Below, one piece after another: positions 29,237-38,534 of a stretch of 64,000 bases of DNA. The DNA is from JBCCQH01 sp039024435 (GTDB lineage Bacteria > Bacteroidota > Bacteroidia > J057 > JADKCL01). The first letter of the stretch is position 1. Every line of letters begins with the position of its first letter. A model generated the notes under the pieces. That model saw nothing but the letters and a program-made list of their open reading frames with translations, had not been told where the DNA came from and ran no database searches. The position numbers and the translations under genes were made by a program. The DNA lies in contig JBCCQH010000001.1 in assembly GCA_039024435.1 (NCBI GenBank), forward strand, positions 340,287 to 404,286, given 5' to 3'.

Positions 29237-29638
29237 ATGGCCAAAAAAAACGTCATCCAGGTGGAATTCGACTCCCCGGCTTCGGTGCTTGGGGTCGCTT
29301 CCAATGACAAGATCTGGAAAGTGTGCTGGAACATCAACCAACAATTGGGGATTCAGCTCGCTACCGCTCCGGAAGACGTCACCCGCGTCAAAGGCCCTGC
29401 GATGTACACCGATTTGGAGCGTGATCCCGATTTTGATTATTATTTTTTTGAAAACACCCACAAAACGTCCAAAGTGCCGCGCTTGGCCCGCCAATTCCGC
29501 TATTGGTTGGTCATTCGCCACCGACGGGAAGTGGCACCGGAGATCCGCACCATATTGCGCCGCCTCGCTCAAGTCGACAACATTTCCCTCGCCCACGACC
29601 TCTCGCACGAAAAAGACATCAAAAAACTATTGCCTTGA
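29237..29638 (+). CDS. IPExxxVDY family protein
   Basis: A 133-residue protein. Its size, its start (a hydrophobic strand IQVEFD, then KVCWNINQQLGIQL) and its position directly upstream of pyruvate kinase match the small Bacteroidota family named IPExxxVDY. The namesake motif itself is diverged: the equivalent region reads VPRLARQFRYWLVI. The function of the family is unknown; constant linkage to pyk suggests a role near lower glycolysis. The stop codon overlaps the proposed TTG start of pyk. Confidence 0.75.
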   Translation: MAKKNVIQVEFDSPASVLGVASNDKIWKVCWNINQQLGIQLATAPEDVTRVKGPAMYTDLERDPDFDYYFFENTHKTSKVPRLARQFRYWLVIRHRREVAPEIRTILRRLAQVDNISLAHDLSHEKDIKKLLP

Positions 29639-31068
29639 CCAGTTCCCACCACAACAATCGCACAAAAGTTGTTTGTACCATTGGGCCAGCATCTTCTTCC
29701 GAAGAAATGCTGCGCCAGCTCATTCTCGCGGGCATGGACGTCGCCCGCCTCAACTTCTCCCACGGATCCCACGAGGTCCACGCTGAAACGGTGGCGCGCG
29801 TCCGGCGCCTCAGCGAGGAACTGAACCTGCCGGTGGCCATCCTCCAAGATTTACAGGGCCCCAAAATTCGGATCGGGAAGATGGATGAACCCTATCCCAT
29901 CGCCAAGGGGGACGTGGTGTACATCTCGACCACAGCGGAAGGCCGCCGGGACAATGTTTTGCCCATTCAGTACGAAACCTTTGCCGAAGACGTGCGCGAA
30001 GGCGACCTTATCCTCGCCGATGATGGCAAGGTGACCTTGAATGTACTCGAGTCGAACGGGGAGGACCTGGTCAAGCTGGAAGTGGTTTATGGCGATGCGA
30101 TTGGCAGCCGCAAGGGGGTCAATTTGCCCTTTACCGATATCTCTTTGCCGAGCCTTACCCCGAAAGACATCGCCGACCTTGAATTCGGACTCAAACAAGA
30201 GGTGGACTGGATTGCGCTATCGTTTGTGCGGACCGCCGAGGAGCTGCGCGAGTTGAAAAGCCGCATTCGGATGCAAGGCGCGGACACCCGAGTGATCGCC
30301 AAGGTGGAGAAGCCCGAGGCACTCAAAAACATCGATGAGATCATCGCCGAAGCGGATGGTATCATGGTGGCACGCGGCGATCTGGGCGTAGAAATTCCCC
30401 TGGAAGGCGTCCCAATCTGGCAAAAGACCATCATCAAAAAGTGCAACGCCGCCGCCAAACCGGTCATCGTCGCCACCCAGATGATGGAATCGATGATCGA
30501 AAACAGCCGTCCTACCCGCGCCGAAGCCAACGATGTCGCCAATGCAGTGACCGACGGTGCCGACGCTGTGATGCTTTCCGGCGAAACCTCAGTCGGCCGC
30601 TTTCCGGTCGAAACGGTCCAGGCCATGGAACGCATCATCACGGTGGTGGAAGAAGCTGGCGGAATCTACCACCGCAACATGTCCGCCGACAAAGGCTCCC
30701 CGACCTACATCCACGACTCCATCATTGTGAGCGGTTGCCACCTGGCCGAAACGGTCGGTGCCAATGCGGTTGTGGGCATGACCGCTTCCGGTTACACGGC
30801 TTTTCACCTCTCAAAATGCCGCCCCAAGGCGCACATTTTTATCTTTACCCACAAACGCCGGATGATCAACGTGCTGAACCTGCTCTGGGGTGTACGGGCG
30901 TATTTCTACGACAACAGTGAAAGCACCGACCGCACGATTGAGGACACCATCGAAATCTTGCGTTTGAATCGCCGGGTTACCCGGGGGGATGTGGTGGTCC
31001 ACTGCGCCTCGATGCCGCTGGCCCAGCGTCAGCGCACCAATATGGTCAAGGTTACGAAAGTGGAGTAG
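29635..31068 (+). CDS. pyk: Pyruvate kinase
   Basis: A 477-residue enzyme converting phosphoenolpyruvate and ADP to pyruvate and ATP. It shows RTKVVCTIGPAS at the N-terminus, LNFSHG, the active-site signature IAKVEKPEAL, MVARGDLGVEIP and the TQMMESMI segment, with a full C-terminal domain. No ATG precedes the conserved start. The only plausible start is a TTG at 29635 that overlaps the TGA stop of the upstream gene (TTGA), so translation is probably coupled. The upstream gene is the IPExxxVDY protein, its usual neighbour in Bacteroidota. Confidence 0.95.
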   Translation: MTSSHHNNRTKVVCTIGPASSSEEMLRQLILAGMDVARLNFSHGSHEVHAETVARVRRLSEELNLPVAILQDLQGPKIRIGKMDEPYPIAKGDVVYISTTAEGRRDNVLPIQYETFAEDVREGDLILADDGKVTLNVLESNGEDLVKLEVVYGDAIGSRKGVNLPFTDISLPSLTPKDIADLEFGLKQEVDWIALSFVRTAEELRELKSRIRMQGADTRVIAKVEKPEALKNIDEIIAEADGIMVARGDLGVEIPLEGVPIWQKTIIKKCNAAAKPVIVATQMMESMIENSRPTRAEANDVANAVTDGADAVMLSGETSVGRFPVETVQAMERIITVVEEAGGIYHRNMSADKGSPTYIHDSIIVSGCHLAETVGANAVVGMTASGYTAFHLSKCRPKAHIFIFTHKRRMINVLNLLWGVRAYFYDNSESTDRTIEDTIEILRLNRRVTRGDVVVHCASMPLAQRQRTNMVKVTKVE

Positions 31069-31168
31069 CCGGGGCTTTTTTCGGGGTGATACCGGTAAAG
31101 ATTGTTGATTCGGAAATCACCTCAATCCTCTTATATACAATGAATTAACGCTGGCTTCCCCGGTTGCT

Positions 31169-33808
31169 TTACTCTTCGGGCTTGCCTTGCAATGCCTTTT
31201 CGTAGAACTGCCGCATCCAGCCGACCGATTCTTCTTGGGCGCGTCGGGTGATGAAGGTGCGGACCTCCGGTTCGTCGGCGAAGCTTTCCGCGAGGTATTT
31301 TCCGGCGACATAGCGGGGATAAAATGCCGGATCTGATTCCGCGATGCGCATGAGCAATTTGAGCCCGCGGTCCCGCTCATTTCCGGATCTTCCTCCGAGA
31401 TAGACGTCGAGGTTGGTGAGGACGCTGGCGCGGCCCTGGGCCTTTTTCTGGGTATCGTACTGCGCTTCCACAAATGCGAGGTAGCGCGGGGATTGCTCTT
31501 CTCGTAAGATTTTTGCGAGGGTCCCCACCAGGCTGGCGGAGGGGTCGGCCAAGTAATTTCCGGCGGTAGCGCGGCCTTGCAGGGTATCGTACATGTACAA
31601 GGTCTGCAAGGCGGAGGCTTGAACCGCGTAGCTGCTGTCCCCGCAGAGCCGACTCAGTTCGGCGGTGAGTTGGGTCCGGGCGGCCGGAGAAATGATTTCC
31701 TGAACCTTTTCGAAGCGGTCGGAGAAGAAACCGACGGCCGTGCGGCGGACATCGGCGGTTTCATCGGTGAGGCGTTCGGTGACGGCGGCCACCACCCGGT
31801 CGAGGCCAGGACCGCTGTAGGCGAGCAGGGTTTGGATGGCCTTGCCTCGGGTGCCAAAATGAGGCTTTCGGGAGGCCTCGATCAGGGCAGTGCACAGGGC
31901 GTCGCCGCCCGGGGCTCCGGTGAGCGCATTCATCGCGGGTGAAATCTGCCCGTAGTGGCGACCGGAACTGAGCTGGGCCAGCCAGGCAGATTCCGGATTG
32001 TTGTCCGATTCGATAGCGGCGAGGAGGGCGGCATCCGAGTTGAAGATGAAGCACGTGGGTTCGACCGGCGCGTCAATGACGAAAGTCGTATCGTGGGTTT
32101 CCATCCAAAGCGTCATTTCCTGGTTGCCGGAAGGGAGCACCATTTCGCAGCGCACCGGAAAGCGGAAGAGCGGATACACGTCGAAATCTTGCTCTTGAGT
32201 GACGTGGAGCCGGTATTGTCCATTGCGCCAGGTGCGTTTCAGGCGGAGGACGGGATGGCCACCCTGGAGAAACCACTGGTTGAAAAACCAGTGCATGTCC
32301 TCACCGACCACCTCCTCGAAGGCCAGGCGGAGTTCGTGGACCTCGACATCGGTGTAGGCGTGCCGGGAGAGGTAGTGTTTCAGCGAGGCGAAAAAGGCCT
32401 CGTCGCCGACGACCTTGCGGAGCATGTGGAGGACTTGGCCGCCTTTTTGATAGCTGTGTCCGTCAAACATCGCATCGGCACTGGCGTGGTAGTAGCGGAT
32501 CAGCGGCACTTGCTTGCGTTGGGCTTCGTACATGTAACTCAGGCGGTCCCCCAGCAGGTGCCGCATCGCTTCGTCTGGTCCGGCGTCGTGCTCAAGCCAG
32601 AGAAATTCGCCGTAGGTGGCAAAGCCTTCGTTGAGGGTGAGATTGGCCCAGCTTTCGCAGGTGACCAGGTCCCCGAACCACTGGTGAAACAGTTCGTGGG
32701 AAATGAAATCTTCGTAGGTATTGTCGAGGTGCTGCCGGGCATCGTGTTGCAGAGCGCCCATGTGGATCGTCGCGGAGGTATTTTCCATGGCCCCGGAAAC
32801 AAAATCGCGGACCACGATCTGAGAATACTTCTCCCAGGGATACTCCACCCCCAGCAGATTCGAAAAGTATTCCAGCATCGCCGGAGTCTTGCCGAAGATG
32901 AGCCGCGCGTAGGGTTCGTACTCCGGCTCCACGTAGTAGCTGACCTCCCGGCCACGCCATTCGTCCTTGACGACGGAAAATTTGCCCACCGCCATCGCAA
33001 AGAGGTAGGGGGCGTGGGGTAGGCTCATGCGCCAGTAGTCGGTGCGCTTGCCGGCCCCCGCGTCGGTGGAATTGACCAGAATTCCGTTTGAGAGGGTAAC
33101 AAAACTGTCGGCGACGGTCAGGTAGATTTCCTGGGTGCAGCGCTCATTGGCGTGCTCAAAGGTCGGAAACCAGGCCGAACTGCCGTGGGTTTCGCCCTGG
33201 GTCCAGATCTGCCGGGGCTTGTCCGCGACTTCTCCCCCGGGATTGATGAAGTAGAGTCCCTTGTCGCGCCAGGCGCCCGGAGGCATCAAAGAATCAATCA
33301 GTTCTGGTCGGGCGGTATACTTGACGAAGACTTCCAGGGTTTCCTGCCGGGAGTAGCTGCGGTCCAGGTCGATGCGCAGCTTTTGGTCGTCGTACCGGTA
33401 GGGCAAATCCTTGAGGGTGCCGCCATCGAACCGGGCGACCCGATCAATCACCATGCCGCGGGCGTCCAGTTCGAGGGTATTGCGGGGATAAAACCAGGGC
33501 GAAAGGCGCAACCGGGCTTCGGCGGGCATCTGGGAGCGCTCCCAGTCAAAGCTCACTTCCAGTCGGGTGTGCAGTAGGTCAAAGGCCCGCGTTGCGGAGG
33601 GACGATAAGGGTAATCGGGCAGGTTGGGGATGTTTTCGGTCGACTCTGCGGGGGAGACGGTAACTTTGGGTGGGGGAGGCGGAGTTGGGTGCTGGTTTTT
33701 GCACGCGGGGACCGTGAGGAGCACAAGCAGCAAGACCGCGGTGGAAAAAAGGGGAGAAAAGTGCCGCAGCACGTGCGGGAAAGGCGCGGTTCGCCGGGAG
33801 TATTTCAT
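31169..33808 (-). CDS. M1 family zinc aminopeptidase, lipoprotein, with helical repeat C-terminus
   Basis: An 879-residue lipoprotein: a hydrophobic signal ending in VPAC, then a Pro-rich linker. The M1 catalytic core has the exopeptidase motif GAMEN at 339-343 and the zinc site HELFH at 371-375 with the third ligand Glu394 in NEGFA, 18 residues after the motif. The C-terminal 250 residues form HEAT-like helical repeats (for example ALCTALIEASRKPHFG and RRTAVGFFSDRFEKV). It removes N-terminal residues from peptides in the periplasm or at the cell surface. The ATG at 33808 gives a lipobox-bearing signal; a longer start at 33886 would place extra residues before it. Confidence 0.92.
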   Translation of the reverse strand: MKYSRRTAPFPHVLRHFSPLFSTAVLLLVLLTVPACKNQHPTPPPPPKVTVSPAESTENIPNLPDYPYRPSATRAFDLLHTRLEVSFDWERSQMPAEARLRLSPWFYPRNTLELDARGMVIDRVARFDGGTLKDLPYRYDDQKLRIDLDRSYSRQETLEVFVKYTARPELIDSLMPPGAWRDKGLYFINPGGEVADKPRQIWTQGETHGSSAWFPTFEHANERCTQEIYLTVADSFVTLSNGILVNSTDAGAGKRTDYWRMSLPHAPYLFAMAVGKFSVVKDEWRGREVSYYVEPEYEPYARLIFGKTPAMLEYFSNLLGVEYPWEKYSQIVVRDFVSGAMENTSATIHMGALQHDARQHLDNTYEDFISHELFHQWFGDLVTCESWANLTLNEGFATYGEFLWLEHDAGPDEAMRHLLGDRLSYMYEAQRKQVPLIRYYHASADAMFDGHSYQKGGQVLHMLRKVVGDEAFFASLKHYLSRHAYTDVEVHELRLAFEEVVGEDMHWFFNQWFLQGGHPVLRLKRTWRNGQYRLHVTQEQDFDVYPLFRFPVRCEMVLPSGNQEMTLWMETHDTTFVIDAPVEPTCFIFNSDAALLAAIESDNNPESAWLAQLSSGRHYGQISPAMNALTGAPGGDALCTALIEASRKPHFGTRGKAIQTLLAYSGPGLDRVVAAVTERLTDETADVRRTAVGFFSDRFEKVQEIISPAARTQLTAELSRLCGDSSYAVQASALQTLYMYDTLQGRATAGNYLADPSASLVGTLAKILREEQSPRYLAFVEAQYDTQKKAQGRASVLTNLDVYLGGRSGNERDRGLKLLMRIAESDPAFYPRYVAGKYLAESFADEPEVRTFITRRAQEESVGWMRQFYEKALQGKPEE

Positions 33809-33888
33809 TTGTGTATGCGGGATAATATCATCAACTTGAACCTGCTCAAATTGCAGATTCTTTATCGCTTTCACAACTGAATCCATCC

Positions 33889-34386
33889 ATGTACGAAGCT
33901 AAGGTCAACGGAGATTTTGAATTTAAGGTCGCCACCCAAGGCGGTCTGAAGCTCAACGGCCAGTCTGTCGACGCCGATGTCCACCGCATCAATGACCACA
34001 CCTTTCAGGTGCTCTACGGGGGGGGATCCTACACGGTTCACGTCGTGGGATCGGATTCGGCGGCCCAATCGGTCAAACTGCGGATCAATGGCAAAGTGGC
34101 CGAGGTCAAGCTCACCACAGAACTCGACCGGCTGCTCAAGCGCCTCGGCATGGAAAATCTGGCTGGGACGAAAGTCGCCAACCTCAAAGCCCCCATGCCC
34201 GGACTCATTCACTCGGTCATGGTAGAAGTCGGAACGACCGTGGCCAAGGGCGAACCGCTGCTCATTCTCGAAGCCATGAAGATGGAAAATGTAATTAAAT
34301 CACCCACCAACGGCACGATCAAAAAGATCCACGTCAATCAGGGCGAAAGCGTCGAAAAGGGAAAGGTAATGGTGGATTTCGGCTGA
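33889..34386 (+). CDS. Biotin carboxyl carrier protein of an acyl-CoA carboxylase
   Basis: A 165-residue protein with a C-terminal biotinyl domain. The biotinylated lysine is Lys131 in EAMKMEN, and the domain begins with APMPGLI at 101-107. The N-terminal 80 residues form a small beta-rich domain of the kind seen in Bacteroidota propionyl-CoA or acetyl-CoA carboxylase carriers. The carboxylase and biotin carboxylase subunits are not encoded next to it. It is divergent from the M1 peptidase gene with only 80 bases between the starts. Confidence 0.88.
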   Translation: MYEAKVNGDFEFKVATQGGLKLNGQSVDADVHRINDHTFQVLYGGGSYTVHVVGSDSAAQSVKLRINGKVAEVKLTTELDRLLKRLGMENLAGTKVANLKAPMPGLIHSVMVEVGTTVAKGEPLLILEAMKMENVIKSPTNGTIKKIHVNQGESVEKGKVMVDFG

Positions 34387-34409
34387 TGCTGAACCCCAAT
34401 GGCCGAGGG

Positions 34410-35180
34410 TTATATCCCGGCCGCACGGTCCTTTTTTCCCGCACTCAGGTCGATTTCCAGCGTTTGGCGGCGGCGTTTGGGCGCGTTCATTTGCAGTCCG
34501 TTGAGGCGGTAGATATATTCGGCTACCAGCAACCCTCCGATGCCGGTTGATACATGCCAAAGGAAGTGGGTGCCCATAGGTAGCAAGTGTCCGGTCTCCT
34601 TATCGATGGAACGGAATAATAGTGCCAAGCCAAAAAAGATGACCCCCCCAAACATCAGGGCTGCGTTTTTGTATTGGGTGCGGGAGAGAATGATCACCAA
34701 GGGAAGGAAAAATACCACCCCCCGGATGCCGTAGGCCACGTTTACACTGACTTGAGGTGGCAAAAGGACGAAGGTCAGCACCGACAGGCCAAACATCCCG
34801 AGCAGTATCCCAATCGCGATCCAAATGTTGTTCACGACCCGGTTCCAGAGGTAGCCGATTACCAGTAGGAACAATATGGCCGTGGGCAACCAGTCGAGCA
34901 GGAGAAAGCCGGGCTCGGTACGCAGTCCGTGGAACAGCGTGCTGCCCGTCCCCCCAAGGATCAGCAGCACAGCGCAGATCGTGAGGAAGATTTGGCTGCG
35001 AAACCGTCCCCGCAGTTTGTAGAGAAAGTAGATCCCGGGCACAATGATCAGCAGCGAAGAAATGGCATTCCACGGCTCAATCAGCCAGGTGGAATGGTCG
35101 ACGTGCAGCGGTGTCTCCTGGTAAATGGGACCCGTATCCATCGGGAAAAAGGTGCGAGCGAGTTGTAGCGATTGCTCCAT
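34410..35180 (-). CDS. Membrane hydrolase of the alkaline ceramidase/CREST superfamily
   Basis: A 256-residue protein with about seven membrane segments. It shows the spaced motifs of the CREST superfamily (alkaline ceramidases, PAQR and Per1 proteins): EPWNAISS near residue 36-43, GSTLFHGL near 80-87, and THFLWHVSTG near 213-222, which together supply the Ser/His/Asp-like zinc-hydrolase residues. It is therefore likely to cleave an amide or ester bond in a membrane lipid. Substrate unknown; Saprospiria-type bacteria do contain sphingolipids, so a ceramidase is possible. The gene starts 9 bases after the stop of the trypsin-like protease gene on the same strand. Confidence 0.7.
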   Translation of the reverse strand: MEQSLQLARTFFPMDTGPIYQETPLHVDHSTWLIEPWNAISSLLIIVPGIYFLYKLRGRFRSQIFLTICAVLLILGGTGSTLFHGLRTEPGFLLLDWLPTAILFLLVIGYLWNRVVNNIWIAIGILLGMFGLSVLTFVLLPPQVSVNVAYGIRGVVFFLPLVIILSRTQYKNAALMFGGVIFFGLALLFRSIDKETGHLLPMGTHFLWHVSTGIGGLLVAEYIYRLNGLQMNAPKRRRQTLEIDLSAGKKDRAAGI

Positions 35181-35189
35181 GGGTTGAGC

Positions 35190-37364
35190 CTATTTTTCTT
35201 TTCCAAAATCCTGGTTGACCGAACTGACGGTCATGCGGTGCAGCACGAGCCTGACTTGGGTCGCCGAAAGCGCGAGTCTCCCCGGCGCTTGCAGCAGATC
35301 TTTGTCTTCATATTCGAGCAAAGGCAACTCGTAGCTTTCGCAGAGAACACGGTCACCCTCGACCTGGAGCCGCAATAAACTTGAATTGTCGAAGAATTCA
35401 GAACCCAGCTCCTCTTTCTTTAACACTTTTTTTCGTTTTCCGTTCACAAAAACCAATCTTATTTCGTCTGCATCGTGATCCAGTTCCAATTTTAGGTACT
35501 GATCGCCCACTTTGCGAAAGACTACTCCGAAGTGACTGCCCTGTACGGCTTCTCCCATCGAAATGTTCAAATTCAGCCGGAAATCCGCCATTTGGTAGCG
35601 GGTAAATTCGCAGATGCGCTCGCTTTCATCGTCAAAGGCGATGGCGCAGCCCCCTTCACTGAAGGCCCAGGGGGAAGGCGCTCCGGTTTCCGCATTGTAA
35701 TGGTACCACCAAGTCGATTCCAGGCTGAATTCGTCGCTGAACCAGAAGCTCCTCACCCCGGCAGGAGACCCTTGCGCGACCGTAGCCGGTGGGTCGACCG
35801 GGGTGACCTGGAGGTCATCGAATTCCGCCCGGGTTTCCACCGCGTAGAAACCCACCCGACCGCCGGGACTGAAATCGGATTGCAGGTCGATCACGGGTAC
35901 ACCGTCCAGAAAGCCCACGGTGCGATTTCCCGCCACGTGGATACCCAGTTCGTGCCATTCATCATCGATGTCCTGGGTGAGTTGCTTTTCCTGCAGGACG
36001 AACCAGCCGAAGGGGCCTTTGCTGTGGTAGAGGAGCTGTACCTTGTCGGTTTCGCGGTGGAGCCGCAGCAGATAGAAGCCGGCCTCATTTTCCCGGAAAA
36101 TGATTCCCGCGCGGCCGTCGTTGTCTTCGTCCTGGATGCGCAGGCGGGCCTGCACGTGGTAGTCGGCCCAGTGTTTTTCTCCCAGGAAGATCGCGTGCAG
36201 GTCGCTGTTGCCCACGTGCTGGTGCAATTTGCCCTCCGCCACGTACCAGGTGCGCTGCTCCGCGCCGCCCGTGCTCTGTCGCCATTGGGGCAGGTGGTCC
36301 CGCTCACTGAAGTCTTCTGCATACATGGGGGGTTGGGCCCGGACCGGATCCAGCAGGGCATTGAGGGCATCGGGAGCAATCGGGGCACCGGAATCGGCGG
36401 GCACCGGGTTGATCACCATGTCCCGGGTTTGGGGCAGGCGGATGTCCAGCGATTGCGGTCCCAGGACAAAGTATTCGCCCAGATAGGCGTCGCTGCCCTC
36501 CTGCATCACACAAATGGTATGCTGCCCGTGCGGGACCGAGATCCCTTCCGGGCTGGCCGCGACCGGCTTCCAATCGACAAAGACCCGGGAACCTTCCGGA
36601 GAAGTGATTTGGACCTTGGAGGTGACGTTTACCGGGGCGTCGAGGGCCACCGATTGGATCAAATTTTGGGCGAAATGTCCGGGAACGGCAAAATTTACCC
36701 GGGAATCGCCGTAGCGCATATTGACCACGCCCATGACCTCACCGCGCTGATTGACCGCCGGGCCTCCGCTGTTGCCCGTATTGACTACCGCGTCGATCTG
36801 GACCTTGTCCAACACTGCTCGATCATCGTGGCGCAAGGCGGTCACGTGGCCCTGGGTCACCGACACTTCCGGACCGCGGTCCAGCACGCTGAATTCATCG
36901 CCGAAGGGAAACCCAAAGGCCCAGACCGGGATGAGTTCGTAGAGGCTGTCGCTGGGCAATATATCGAGGTGGGGCACCGAATCGCCTCCCAGGTCGATTC
37001 CGATCAGGGCGAGGTCGTGGGCTTTGTCCACCGCAAGGATTTGGCCGGGGTACTTTTCAAAGTTGCTGTGGCCGGGATTGCGGATGATTTCGACCCCTTT
37101 CAGGGGCGTGGGGAAGGTGATGCCGTAGGCACTGACCTGGGCTTGAACCACGTGGTAGTTGGTGATGACATGTCCGGATTCACTGACAAAAAAGCCGGAT
37201 CCCGACCCGGAAAACTCATCGCCCGTCAGGGGAAAGGAGTGGGTGACCTGGACAAATACCGACGCTTCCTTGACCCGCTGCAAAGTGTTGCGGTCCATGG
37301 ATTGCGCCACCAGTACCGTTGCGCTGCTGCACAAGAGAAAGAAGGCCCAAAAAGTCCGATGCAT
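35190..37364 (-). CDS. Secreted trypsin-like serine protease with PEGA-like and two jelly-roll domains
   Basis: A 724-residue protein with a signal peptide (TFWAFFLLCSSATVLVAQ). The trypsin-like domain at about 25-245 has the triad His71 (TNYHVV), Asp117 (AHDLALI) and Ser199 (TGNSGGP). A PEGA-like beta domain follows at about 255-320. Two lectin-like jelly-roll modules come next, at about 345-530 (APPMYAEDFSE start, then GRAGIIFREN) and 545-715 (SHFGVVFRKVG). HtrA-type PDZ domains are absent. The jelly rolls resemble LamG/DUF1080-type sugar-binding folds, so the protease may be targeted to glycans. The ATG at 37364 begins the signal peptide. Same operon as the CREST-type protein. Confidence 0.78.
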   Translation of the reverse strand: MHRTFWAFFLLCSSATVLVAQSMDRNTLQRVKEASVFVQVTHSFPLTGDEFSGSGSGFFVSESGHVITNYHVVQAQVSAYGITFPTPLKGVEIIRNPGHSNFEKYPGQILAVDKAHDLALIGIDLGGDSVPHLDILPSDSLYELIPVWAFGFPFGDEFSVLDRGPEVSVTQGHVTALRHDDRAVLDKVQIDAVVNTGNSGGPAVNQRGEVMGVVNMRYGDSRVNFAVPGHFAQNLIQSVALDAPVNVTSKVQITSPEGSRVFVDWKPVAASPEGISVPHGQHTICVMQEGSDAYLGEYFVLGPQSLDIRLPQTRDMVINPVPADSGAPIAPDALNALLDPVRAQPPMYAEDFSERDHLPQWRQSTGGAEQRTWYVAEGKLHQHVGNSDLHAIFLGEKHWADYHVQARLRIQDEDNDGRAGIIFRENEAGFYLLRLHRETDKVQLLYHSKGPFGWFVLQEKQLTQDIDDEWHELGIHVAGNRTVGFLDGVPVIDLQSDFSPGGRVGFYAVETRAEFDDLQVTPVDPPATVAQGSPAGVRSFWFSDEFSLESTWWYHYNAETGAPSPWAFSEGGCAIAFDDESERICEFTRYQMADFRLNLNISMGEAVQGSHFGVVFRKVGDQYLKLELDHDADEIRLVFVNGKRKKVLKKEELGSEFFDNSSLLRLQVEGDRVLCESYELPLLEYEDKDLLQAPGRLALSATQVRLVLHRMTVSSVNQDFGKEK

Positions 37365-37516
37365 ATTGATAATTCCCGTAGGTAAGAGGGTGATTCCTAC
37401 AGATGGCGCCCGTAGGAATCTATTAAACGCAGCAAACGGGGTTACCGTTTCGGGAGAACGGCAAATTTCTCTTTGTCCCATGCAAGAAATACGGGCAGAT
37501 CGTTACCGATCAAAGA

Positions 37517-38254
37517 TCAATTCCCCAGTATTCCGAGCAGATCCATGTCGACATTGAACTGGAGTCCGAAATTGATCGGGCGACCCAGCAGGGGATCGGG
37601 ATCTTCGCTCCAGGTGTTGGGGTTGAGCACCCGGTTGACAAAGGAAAAGTCAAACTGTTGCAGTGGGTACTGCACGTAAGGGGTAAGCGAGACCACGACC
37701 AAGGCATCGGGGGCGCTGCGCCACACCATTTTGAGGAAAGCACTGACCGCGACCATATTTTGGCGGAGCAACAGAGAATAGTTCACATTGTTGATGGTTG
37801 CCTTGGGCCCCAGTCGGTTGAGCACCCGCATCCAGCCCAGATCGGCCGATCCGCCGAGGTACATCACAAAGGTCTCGTCGTTGATGACCGCCGATCCCGC
37901 CGCGAAGCTGAAGGCTTGCATGCTGAAGCGCAGATCCCGTCGGGTGAGACCACTGCCCCCGAAACTTTCCGCTGAGATGCGCTGCCGGCGCGAGTTCATC
38001 GTCAACTCCAGCAGCAGTCCGTCTTCGTTGCGGTAGCTCACCGAATAAATTTCCCCGCCGGGCCAGCGCCATTTTCCGTAATCCCGCGCCAAAAAACCCG
38101 AGGCGTTGAAGCGGTCGATGGGGACGTGGGCATTGGGCATCACCCAAAACCCTTGCTGGTAGCCCAGCCCAACGTACAATTGCCCCACCGCACGGGTGCC
38201 GGCCAGCGATAGCAAGAAAAGAAGGCAGAAAATAAGAAGGCCGCGACGGTTCAT
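37517..38254 (-). CDS. Putative outer-membrane beta-barrel protein
   Basis: A 245-residue protein with a signal peptide (LLIFCLLFLLSLAGTRAVGQ) and a strand-rich body with many aromatic and Gly/Asn turns (for example QLYVGLGYQQGFWV and RDLRFSMQAFSFAAGS), consistent with a small outer-membrane barrel. No known family recognised. The ATG at 38254 (MNRRGLL) is preferred to one four codons upstream. It is the first gene downstream of a divergent region that also drives the lipoprotein at 38535. Confidence 0.6.
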   Translation of the reverse strand: MNRRGLLIFCLLFLLSLAGTRAVGQLYVGLGYQQGFWVMPNAHVPIDRFNASGFLARDYGKWRWPGGEIYSVSYRNEDGLLLELTMNSRRQRISAESFGGSGLTRRDLRFSMQAFSFAAGSAVINDETFVMYLGGSADLGWMRVLNRLGPKATINNVNYSLLLRQNMVAVSAFLKMVWRSAPDALVVVSLTPYVQYPLQQFDFSFVNRVLNPNTWSEDPDPLLGRPINFGLQFNVDMDLLGILGN

Positions 38255-38480
38255 GGCGTGGATCATTGGTGAAGTAAGTGTACGCTTCGAATTTACCCCA
38301 AATCCAGCGACCCCCGCAACCGTCCCGCGGAAAAAGATGCCAATCAGTGCCGCCTCCCCAATTTTAAGCCCTTACTGAGCAAAAGCGGTACCAAAGCTGC
38401 GATTTTCTGCTGGAAAAGGACTCGGAAACCCCTGTGGAGCGAGATTTTTTGAGAAAGAAGTCTTTGCGGTCACTTCTTTT

Positions 38481-38511
38481 TTGTGTGGTAATGAATTCAA
38501 GTGTATTTTCG
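38481..38511 (+). promoter_or_regulatory. Promoter of the tandem lipoprotein genes
   Basis: TTG at 38481-38483, 20 bases, then TATTTTCG at 38504-38511 (one mismatch to TAnnTTTG). The ATG follows 23 bases later. Confidence 0.6.
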
Positions 38512-38534
38512 CGCGATATCAAACTAAACTGTAT

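Noticed and set aside
35532..37385. Plus-strand open frame of 617 codons
   Set aside because: Antisense shadow of the trypsin-like protease gene, which has a complete catalytic triad.
38452..38479. Hairpin AAGAAGT/ACTTCTT with T-run
   Set aside because: It looks like a terminator, but no plus-strand gene precedes it and it sits inside a divergent promoter region.
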